Shown here in pieces: positions 54,972 to 64,000 of a DNA stretch of 64,000 nt (the stretch's first letter is position 1; each line of letters begins with the position of its first letter). The DNA is from Dendrocalamus latiflorus. Taxonomy: Eukaryota; Streptophyta; Magnoliopsida; Poales; Poaceae. A program made the position numbers and the translations under genes. The stretch covers positions 32,498,749 to 32,562,748 of the forward strand of contig CM029666.1 in NCBI GenBank assembly GCA_017311315.1. Reading direction: 5' to 3'. The notes beneath the pieces are model-generated. The model was not told the origin of the DNA and ran no database searches. It saw only the letters and a program-made list of their open reading frames with translations.

Positions 54972-56850
54972 TGGCATCAGAGAGGTTTGTGAATCGTCCC
55001 CCAATGCTAGACGGTACTAATTTTGCTTTTTAAAAGTGTCGGATGCAGGCTTATATTGAGGCTCAGGGTAGTGATGTTTGGGACACCATATGAGTTTCTG
55101 CTACTGTTACTAATTTAAATAAAGCAGATGTTAATTTAAATGCTCAAGCTTGTAACTTGCTATTTCAAGGGATTCCTCGCAAAGAGTTTGATCGTGTAGC
55201 TCATATTAATTCTGCCCATTTAATATGGAAAACTCTTTGTAATTATCATGAAAGAACCACTAAAATCAAGAAAGTGCGTAAAAATATTTATCAAAAAGAA
55301 TATTCTGATTTTGCTATGAAGCCTGATGAATCCATTGATGGTCTTTTTGTTCGTTTTGATAAAATATTGAGTAATTTGCACGGTGTTAATGTTATTTCTA
55401 CTGATGAAGAATATGCAACTAAAATTTTGGGATCTTTAGGCTCTGAATGGTTGATTGTGTCACAACTATTAATCAAACTGTCAATCTAGATACTTTAACC
55501 ATGGATGATTTTTATTCTAGATTGAAAACTTATGAGATGGAAGTTTTGCCATCTAAGATTGATACGTCTTCATCTGTAGCACTTGTGACTAACCCCGTAT
55601 AGGTTACATCGTCGAGTGCTTGGTCTTGTGTTTCTTTGTCTACCTTGTCTTTTTTTCCGGAGGAACAGTTTAAGCAGCTCCCTGAAGAGGACTTGGTGTT
55701 GATCTCCTCACGAGCATATAAGGCACTCAACAATGTAAGGATGAGAAAGCGAGGTGGCATGTCAAGTCCGATCAGATGCTATGAGTGTGGCGAGTCAGGC
55801 CACATTAAGATGGATTATCCTAAGCTCAGGGGGGAGGTGATCAAGTAAGACAAGAATTATCGTCGTTGGCCATCTAAGAAGAACAGCACCAAAGGTGAAA
55901 ATTTTCGTCGCAAGTTTGCTGCAAAGGTCCTAGCCGCTTTTGAGCGTCTTGACTTGACCGATGTGGAATATGAGAGTTGCGACGACGATGACCACGATGA
56001 TGATGATGATGCTAAAGGTAAGAAGAAGAACAATGATGACTTTACGGGCATGTGCTTCATAACAGGTAACAACAATGATAATAACGACAGTGATCCCGAT
56101 GAAGTAAGACTATCATATGATGAGCATGAAGATGGTTTGATTAAACTTGCTATTGAATTAAAAAAGACAAAATAGAAATTGAAAGAAAATAATTGTGTTG
56201 TTGAAAGCCTAAATTCTGAAATTAATAGACTTAGATTTTTAATTCCTGATGATGAATCATGTGAGTCTTGCCAAGTTTTACATTCTGAGTTGGAGGCTGC
56301 TAGATCTATTAATGCATCAAACCTGATTCAACTTAGGGATGTAACTGATAAATTTGATAAATTAAAATTAACACATAATTCTTGTGATGAAAAATTAAAA
56401 TTTGCTACTGATGAAATTGAAAAGCTCAAATCTAGTTCTTCTACGTGTTTAGAGTTAAGTATTTCAAATGCTCAACTAGAGCTTGCTCTAATTGTGAATT
56501 GCTAGAAGCTAGACTTAATTCATCTCAGGAATCTATTCAACAAATGATTTATCATGAGAACATGTCCTAGTCAAATTATCCTAAGTTAAATGTTAAAATT
56601 GATGATTTGACTAGGCAATTGAATGATTTCGCTAAAAAAGAAATATTTGCTCAATCTAGTGCTTCCAAGAATTTAGTAAATGAATTGGTTAAATGCACAT
56701 CTTATTCCTCATTGGCTAAAGAAAATGTCTGCATTCTTAATATTGCTACTGGTCAAATCACATCGTGCAATATAGAACTACTACTATACGATAATTTACA
56801 TTTTTATGACCGTTCGTCTATCTTGAACTATTACAGTACCCTCATAGTAT
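54972..56850 (+). pseudogene. SIRE/Maximus-type copia gag with long coiled-coil tail
   Basis: Gag words in order: SERFVNRPPMLDGTNFAF, then KCRMQAYIEAQGSDVWDTI, NKADVNLNAQACNLLFQGI, VRKNIYQKEYSDFAMKPDES, FVRFDKILSNLHG and ATKILGSLGSEWL. A zinc knuckle follows (CYECGESGHIKMDYPKL, with the last Cys changed to Tyr), then an Asp-rich stretch and a long Leu/Lys/Glu coiled-coil region (ELKKTK, then SLNSEINRLRFLIPDDESC, DKFDKLKLTHNSC, DEIEKLKSSS). Stops occur near 55030, 55092, 55486, 55600, 56173 and 56503. Pol is missing: the element breaks off at about 56850. The extended coiled-coil gag tail is a feature of SIRE/Maximus copia elements. Confidence 0.85.
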
Positions 56851-58130
56851 AATCCCTTCTCATTCGCACCGCCACCGCTCTCTATCCTCCGTCCCAATAC
56901 GCATCAACTCCTTATCTGCTCCCACTCACACCGACGCCGCTCTTCTCTCGCTGCTCGAGCTCTCTCCTACTGTAAATTATTTCTAATGTGTTTCAACAAT
57001 TTACATGACATAATGATTTAAATGCCAATATGCCAGTGCTAACGATACACATGCATTTTCAATATACTAATGACATTACATTCATTTGTAATAAATCATA
57101 AATATTATCTAATAATGTTTTGCACGAAGCGAACTATTTACTTCTTACAAAATATTGACTAAATTTTCTACGACCATAATTTTCTACGGATGCTAATTTT
57201 GTATACAATATCAACTAATTTTTCTACAACTAGAATTTTCTACGGATGCTAAACCTTGCAACTATAATTTTCTACGGATGCTAGATTTTTATAACTATAT
57301 TGACTAAATTTTTTACAACTATAATATTTACTAAATTTTCTACAACTATAATTTTCTATCACTGTGTCGATTAACTTTTTTACAAATATTTACTTCATAG
57401 CAAAGTTCTACAACTATAATTTTCTACGGATTCTAATTTTACACTAAACAAACTATTTACTTTATACAAAAATATTGACTAAAACATAAAAAATATTTAC
57501 CTCACAGAAGTAGCAGAACCTCTCCTTTCCTCTCTTCTCTTCTCTTCTTCTTTCTTTCTCTTCTTTCTCTCCTCACGCATGTGCTATACTGGAATCGGCC
57601 ACCGGCCGAGCGGTCGAATATATGTTGCGTTCAGTCGTCGAACGGTTGGGCAACAACATCCAGTCACCTCACCGTTCAGCGACTGCAATTATGTCAACGG
57701 TTGGGCGACTGGAGCCTATTCCTGTAAAAAAAATTTTAGGCGGATATATTTCTGTAATTTCAAATAAAAAGGATTATTTAAAAAAAATTCCCTGCCGACG
57801 ATTTTTGTTGTTTACATCCTAATAATTGTCACTGTTGAATCAGCCTTATACCTGACAGACAACCTAATGTATTTGTCTGGATAAGGTGTACTCTGTGCGT
57901 TGATACACATGTGGTCGCTGCTGAGTCTATTTGTTTGGCCCTCTTATGCTCGTTTGTTGTATTGTATATCTTGCAAGTTGACAAAAAGACTTCTCTGTGG
58001 CTCTGTTGTTACATAGGCATGTTATGAAGAGCAGCAATGTTGAGATCAGGCACATGTAGTGCTGCTATTTTGCAGGCCTTCTGTCATCAATCAAAATTTA
58101 CATTCTGTCTGTAAAACAAGCAGAACTGCC
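56851..58130. other. AT-rich stretch with TTTTCTACRACTATAA-type repeats
   Basis: Between about 57150 and 57480 the word AATTTTCTACGGATGCTAA and the related TTTCTACAACTATAA recur many times, in a dispersed order without a fixed period. A C/T tract lies at 57515-57575. 57590-57800 has small frames with no known domain. 57830-58130 is the 3' flank of the GLYR2 copy. No gene is recognised. Confidence 0.5.
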
Positions 58131-58226
58131 TGTAACAAGATTTGAGAAAAAAAAAATGCCACGGTTCCACTTAATCATCAGTTACAATACAAATTGCTGC
58201 ATCAGCGACAGCTGAACAAGCAATTC

Positions 58227-60715
58227 CTACTGCTGTGAGCTCTGCACTTTCGCCTTCAGCGCTTCAATGACTGCAGAGAAGTCCTGGTCAGCGAGGCCGA
58301 GCGATTTCGCAACCTTGTACAGCTCGTTTGCAGCTGCAACTGTAGGAACAGACTGAGACACTGATTCTGCCAGGGCAATTGCAAGTCTCAAATCCTGTCA
58401 TGACTTTGTTCTTCAGTGCTGACTGCATCAGCATGCGAGTAGGGGCTACCTTCTGCTGATGTTTCAGAGGAAAGGCAGTAGGGTATGCAGCTTTAACCAT
58501 GGAACACGGGAGCACTGACAGCACCTTGTGAAACAACCTGAAAGGACCAAAATATCCTAGATATATTAGATTCCTTCTCCTTGGGTATTTTCCCACTGCA
58601 GCATTGTGGACTTCATATTGTTTCTGTTTATTTAAGAAGAATAACCTCGACGAAAGTATTTGGGTCTAAGCCAACTTTTTCACTCAGGGCAGTCCTCCTG
58701 AAAAAGAGACCATCGTGCTGCAGTGTTTTGTTACAAGGATCAGATGTGTTGATAAATCTCCTAAGGAGTTTGGTTACAATTTTAATCATAAAAAACTTCT
58801 TTGTTACCTCCCCATGACCATATTAACCACGAGTTTCATTGCTGCACTATTTCCAACATCCCCGAGATAAAATATTGACTGGTTTTAGAGTAAGGCAAGC
58901 ATAAGCACATTTCCTGGTCCAACACTAGGGACTAATTGAAGTGTTTCTTGCAGATAAGAGATAACCTTGCCAATGACATCAAGGAGGGCTGCCACACTGT
59001 TATACAAGGAGTCGTCACCTTGTGCAATAATGTCAACAATTTCAGACTTCGGGGAAATAAGATTTAACGGCTGCATTTTCGATTTTTTCACAACCATCAA
59101 GCATGGATGCAGATGTTTACCTGCTGTAAGAAAGATCAGCAGCCCATCTTCTGCTGCCTTTTTCAAGCCTGATACTGGAGCCTACCGAAATGTCATCGAG
59201 TTAGCATTGGACCAACAGTATAAGAGTTGAAATTAGCCAAAATTACATTACTGGCGACACATCGAGACAACTGAATCGGCATTTCAATACAGGACAAGGG
59301 GTACAAGCAATGACAAGGACCAAAAAACTACCTCAAGAAAAGATGCCCCAGTACTTGTGGTATGTTTGCCGATCAACTTAGATGTAGCACCATCAACTGC
59401 CGACACGTCAACATACTTGTGACAGGCAAGAAAGATAACAGCTAATGTTATCAAGTTCTGCTTCTGCATATGCTCCAGGCTTTCTGAAGCTTTCCAGAGC
59501 AATTGGTTACCCTTTCCCTGGGGCCATCCCTTCTGCAGCTCCATTGGTCCCGCATGCAACCTCAACCTATGGTACAAACCGTTATATGCATGATTAGATT
59601 TGTCAAGTGAGTTTTCATGAGCAGAAAGAAGGGCAGTCTGAATTCGGAAATGAAGCATGTACCGCGCTTTCTGGTTCAGCAAGCATCGCAAAGGTCACAT
59701 CACAAGATGTAACAACTCTGGCTGGTGAAGACTCATACCTGTAGGAAGGCATCATCTTGTATGAGTATCAAGCAAAGTGGTGCATACATCTTTTGTTAAT
59801 TCGAATACTGTCTCCTTGGGTCAACATGAACAACATGACGCTATCTAGTACCATCATTCATTCTAGTACCATTGACAGCAAATTCCTCGTAGCTGTAAAG
59901 GCTGTTGTCTCTTGAAATGGAACACTTTTGAGTGGAATTTTAGGGGAAACAGAATCTTTTCCGAAAGAAAGAAAAGGGATACAAGGTGAACAGAAAGGAA
60001 ATGTAAATGGTGAACAATGAACGACTCAATTTGCATCATCCAAAACGGCACTGCAGGATAATCATGAGTAACTATGGTATCAGCCGTTCCACAAATTACA
60101 CAGTAGTAGCATGCATTAAGAGTTTAAGACAAAGAAGCCATTTCGATTTCGTTATCTGTGTCGAAAATGTGAGCGCGTTTCATGAGGGAAGCTGGTTTTA
60201 AATCACAGTTGAGTTGAGGTCAAGCATGCGTACTTGGCACCAAGGCTGAGAGGGTCGCACTTGCTCTTGGTCCTGTTCCACATTGTAACATCGCGCCTGT
60301 AGATGATCAAGAAACCATTCTAGCTAGTTACACCGGGCATACATTACCACTGCAACAACGACACGTCACTTGCACAATTAATCCGTACGTACATTGACGA
60401 CAAAGCTGTAAAAAAAGTGTAAAGAAATGTAAAAAATGTAAAGAAAAACGAGGGGAATTATCCAGCCTTGATTGCCCAAGAACCCCACCCTCCCCTGGAA
60501 CTCCAGCCCTCCAGCGTCAAGCATCTGCAAAGCACGAAACGCAGCGTACAAGAACAATAAACGCAAATCTTTCACCTACACCTACACCGCTGCGGTTCTT
60601 GCTGATGAGAAGAGGTCAGGTGGGCGGCGGCCAAGCAGGAGGCGAGGAGGCGGGGCCCTCTGCGCAGGGTCAGCAGCGTGGGCGCCACCATGGCGCAGAG
60701 GAAGGCGGCGGCCAT
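58227..60715 (-). pseudogene. GLYR2: glyoxylate/succinic semialdehyde reductase 2-like gene, damaged
   Basis: Minus-strand exons with GT-AG borders: about 60715-60585, 60524-60474, 60296-60234, 59738-59663, 59566-59511, 59415-59332, 59181-59121, 59018-58966, 58878-58808, 58697-58646, 58537-58450 and 58394-58227. The family reduces glyoxylate and succinic semialdehyde with NADPH; GLYR2 is in chloroplasts and mitochondria, and exon 1 (MAAAFLCAMVAPTLLTLRRG) looks like a transit peptide. Words: DVTMWNRTKSKCDPLSLGAK, CDVTFAMLAEPESA, YVDVSAVDGATSKLIG, APVSGLKKAAEDGLLIFLTA, GDVGNSAAMKLVVNMVMG (catalytic Lys kept), AAYPTAFPLKHQQK, DFSAVIEALKAKVQ. Lesions: the NADPH loop GFLGLGIMG is cut to GFLGNQG with the following helix lost; about nine residues after VNMVMG are missing; and a frameshift or deletion lies in exon 11 between APVF and SMVKAAYP. 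Probably a dead copy of a recent duplicate. Confidence 0.85.
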
Positions 60716-61107
60716 GGCTGTCTTTTAGGTTAAGGCTATGTCCTTTAGCTCGATTTTGGTTTTTATTATTTTTTGATACAGGAGCGGACTACGGACACTT
60801 TATGGCACATATGATTTTAGATTCAAAAAATTGTTTAGAGGTTCTGTTTTAAAAAATTGTGTTCTATTATTTTGATTTTTTGATAAATCAAAATCCAAAA
60901 GAACAGGTGAAGAGGGCAGAGAGGGGGACAGAGACGATGAACTCTGCGACGATGCTGCTGGTGGTGATGGTTGCAATCTCGCGTCGGGTTTTTCGGGTTC
61001 GAGTGCGACGCGGTGCGGTGCAGCTGCGCCACCCGGCCCGGCCCGACCGGGGTCCCGGTCTGGTCTGGTCTGATCTGATTCTGACGGCAGCTCTTTTGCG
61101 CCCGCCC

Positions 61108-61128
61108 GGGGGGGGGGGGGGGGGGGGG
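61108..61128 (+). repeat. G21 homopolymer
   Basis: Twenty-one consecutive G on the plus strand after CCCGCCC. It can form a G-quadruplex, and its length is also a common site of assembly or read error. Confidence 0.95.
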
Positions 61129-61737
61129 TTACTCATTGTGGCTCTGATCCATCCCCCTGCGTTGCATTGCATTGCGTCACTGCAGCCAGCATGTGGCTGG
61201 CCGAGTGGATCGCCTGTCTGCAGCTAACACGCAACCTCAGTTCAGTGCTTTGCACATGCCATCTACAGGCACATTTCCGTTTCTCAGCCATCTCGTCGCC
61301 ACTCGTTCAAACGGCTGGGTCGACCTCCTGTAAGCAGCTCTCGACAATCCGTGAGGATTGCATGGTCTCATGCAGCGTTTTAACGTGAGATTTCCTCCAC
61401 CCCCATGCCCTTCAAATAACACTGTGGATCTCTGATTTATTGTTTAAGCGAGGGATAGGATTGTTTCAGAATCGAGGAACTCAGGCTGCTTCGGTGGCCG
61501 GCCGGTCTCCAGTTAGCTCCTAACTAGCACTAGCGGCACTGAAAGCGTAGGCTCTTTTTGTTTTCCCTTTTCAGATCTACTACAGGCATGCACATCCTAG
61601 CACACTCCACTACTCCGGCTTTACTAGGGAATCAGGAGAAGTGAGATTTAAGACAAATCATTGCACTGCAACCGAGAATTAGCTTTGCAAAGTTTCATAA
61701 TCCTTTTTAGCCTTTCTAGCTAGGCCGTATATGGCCT

Positions 61738-61839
<102 letters not shown>

Positions 61840-62907
61840 GCTTAGTATACTAAACTACGAACAATTTTTATTGGGTGGGTTCAGAGCACTTTGTTTTGGT
61901 TTGGTTTTGCTACAGTAATTAGTTTTTAAATGATACGTTTCTAAGATAGGGTCTACAGATAAATCATAGTTGACACTATATCAAGTTCAAATATACCATC
62001 AAAAATCGCATGCGATTGTTTTCTACTACGCACTACCTCTTTTGAACAGTTAAAATTCAAAAATTTAAGCCAAAAATCATATACCACAGCTAAAAAACCC
62101 CACCCATTATGTGGGCCTTTCCTTTTCAGCATCTAAAAGCTAGTTTTTGGCTTTTCTATATTAACTAGCTTTTAAACGAAGTGTCTTTTCAAGACGAAGT
62201 CACAAGTTGATTGTAATACACACTATAGCGACTTCATTTATATCGGCCAAAACCGCACGAGAGTTTGTGTTATTCTGTACTCTTTCATGAATAGCTCAAA
62301 AGTCATAAACCACAGTCATAAGCCGAAACCAAAAAGAACTGGCCATTAACTATTTTTAAAATTATCTTTATTAATAACCTATCGTCCAACTTAATTAGTA
62401 AGTCTAACCCTTTTGACCACAGCAACACCCATGGCATGGCAAATAACATTGTCATGCCACAAGGTAAGTCTAACTCTCGAGTCAAGAAATGGCCTTTTTG
62501 CCACAACGTTGGATGTGGCATAGCTAAACAACACTGCAACGTCAGTCAGCATAACGTGGTAAGATTTGGTCTCACACATGATGACTAGCATAGCAATGTT
62601 GTTTGGTCACGTCACGATCAACGGTGTATTTAAAAGAATTAAATATGGAAATAAGTTAGACGAGGGATCATCACTCAAAATAAATTAAAAAGGCTAAATA
62701 AAAAAATACTAAACTATAGTATATTAATCTTTCTTAATAATTAAGGTTCTTTGCGATAGACTTGCCAAAAATAAACAACCATGAAGCATGGAACGTCTAG
62801 CTTTCACTAAAAAAAAATGGAAGTCTAGCTTTCACTCAATTTTTTGAACTCTGTTTTTTGTTATTCCCGCTTGTGTCCTGTAAGGCCATTTTCACCAAAT
62901 CCAAAAT

Positions 62908-63641
62908 TAGGAGTGTAATTGGGTCGGATTTAGATAGATATTATTCATACCGTATACTAACTTATTTTTTTAGATTTGGAGTCGGATATTGTAAGGCCGA
63001 ATATGAATTCGAAGTATTCAAAGTTTCGGATATGGTACTATCGGGACGGATACATGGCGGTTTCAAATCGAAAACGGATAATATAGGTCAATAGTATGTA
63101 CATACATAAAAGAATATACATTGGACCATACCACCATCACTTTAAATCTTCAACTAGCAATAAATTCATCTAGATTACTTAAGTACGATAGCTGGTAAAC
63201 ATAAGTTCAACATAAGCGATACCTTCATACATAAGTTTAAAAATCGATAAATTCATATATTGGCTCAAAAGCTGATAAATTGATACACAAGACAACATAA
63301 GCAAAGAGTATTGGTGACGACTGGTAAGAGTGGCTAGACTTTGAAGTTAGGTTAAAACTTGGGTAAAATCTAAGCCGGTTGGTATCTATGATGATTAATA
63401 GGTTGGGCCAGTTGGGGTACTAACTTGTTTGTCAGATAGCCGGCCGAATAGTATCCAGTTTACTGTTTACCAATGCTATTCAATCGGATTTTAGCTTTTC
63501 TATTTTCTCTACCGTACCCGACAACAACTATTCGGCACCAACTAGATTCGGTACCGAATACTAAATTACCTTTCCATATTTGGTACGGACTGGATTCGGT
63601 ACCGGATCGATCGAGATTAACCCGTACAGTTTGCACCCCTA
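62908..63641. mobile_element. nonautonomous hAT element, 734 bp
   Basis: Ends TAGGAGTGTAAT and (inverted) TAGGGGTGCAAA; flanks TCCAAAAT (62900-62907) and TCTAAAAT (63642-63649) are a 7/8-matching 8-bp target duplication. The subterminal regions are rich in TCGGATAT / CGGTACCG words. There is no transposase; the 78-codon frame inside is not recognisable. Confidence 0.75.
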
Positions 63642-63649
63642 TCTAAAAT

Positions 63650-64000
63650 AAAGCGTTCATTCAAAATTTTCATGTAAAGTCAATATGCCATATAAAACAC
63701 CAGCATATTTCAAATATCACTTTCGGAAGAAAAAAAGGACTGAAACCGACCGATCTCCGGCAAATAAAAAAACAGAACCGCCCTTCCGGTTTTGAAAACC
63801 CTTGAAGCCTTGAAGGCAGGTAGCATTTTCTGTTGGATGATCACTGATCACTGATCAGATCAACTCAGGTTGTGTAGAGTGGTACCGTGCTAGTGAACAC
63901 GGTGGACCACACAGGCGTCCTCCACAGGAGAACCTGTGGCCACCGATTGAGCAAAAATAAACTGCAGGACAAAATAGCTGGATCCACCCTGAGTGACGTT
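63650..64000. other. right edge of the window, nothing recognised
   Basis: A small direct repeat GATCACTGATCA near 63840-63855; otherwise no gene, repeat or RNA seen. Confidence 0.5.

Noticed and set aside
57130..57480. Possible satellite array of TTTTCTACAACTATAA words
   Set aside because: Spacing is irregular and order is scrambled, so it is better described as low-complexity repeated words than as a tandem satellite.

Overview
This is a 64 kb piece of a plant nuclear genome, almost certainly a grass (Poaceae, possibly panicoid). The supporting signs are GC-rich single-exon grass-style coding, long Tekay/Del-type LTRs, Tourist and hAT MITEs, CACTA elements with a TCACAGACGGTT subterminal repeat, and a Helitron whose ends match the published maize-type terminal consensus. 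The species cannot be fixed from the sequence alone. No bacterial or organellar features, CRISPR arrays, rRNA or tRNA genes were seen.

Layout. 1-4.1 kb: minus-strand Tekay-type Ty3/gypsy remnant (LTR with a 38-bp minisatellite, chromodomain, integrase, RNase H, RT). 4.1-9.6 kb: decayed LTR-element sequence, including a plus-strand LTR start at 6551. 9.66-17.15 kb: Athila-type element (tRNA-Asp primer site, broken gag, polypurine tract), split by a 5,326-bp solo-LTR-like insertion at 10700-16025 with TACAT target duplications. 18.1-19.3 kb: Tat-type pol remnant and an LTR start. 21.8-22.4 kb: an intact LOB-domain (LBD) transcription factor gene, the only apparently functional protein-coding gene. 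23.4-26.8 kb: a MITE, a small CACTA element, a hAT-like element and two abutting 364-bp Tourist MITEs. 27.04-36.35 kb: a 9.3-kb CACTA transposon with CAC target duplications. Its subterminal region holds a 6.17-kb Helitron carrying host gene exons (SDH6-like, possibly epsin-like), and one of those exons holds a 2,738-bp solo LTR with CCTCC target duplications. 38.1-38.7 kb: a 90-bp tandem array with a MITE in one unit. 39.7-43.4 kb: a Tekay-type LTR and two very short LTR elements. 43.7-46.5 kb: gene fragments (unknown, PPR), a LINE 3' end and a gypsy gag/LTR remnant. 46.7-53.3 kb: a mitochondrial FtsH4-like protease pseudogene split by a 3.8-kb Ty1/copia element (GGGGC target duplications). 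53.3-56.85 kb: a SIRE/Maximus-type copia 5' portion with a Tourist MITE upstream. 58.2-60.7 kb: a multi-exon glyoxylate/succinic semialdehyde reductase 2 (GLYR2) gene copy on the minus strand that has lost its NADPH-binding loop. 62.9-63.6 kb: a nonautonomous hAT element.

Overall the window is a graveyard of nested transposons around one live transcription factor gene and two decayed metabolic or proteostasis gene copies. The order of events can be read from target duplications: CACTA first, then Helitron, then solo LTR; Athila first, then the 5.3-kb LTR; FtsH first, then copia. No coherent new enzymatic system is visible. The most interesting material is the gene-carrying Helitron nested in a CACTA element, a perfect 12-bp palindrome conserved in three independent LTRs, an LTR element with only 141 bp between its repeats, and a MITE with three matching empty or partial sister sites beside it.
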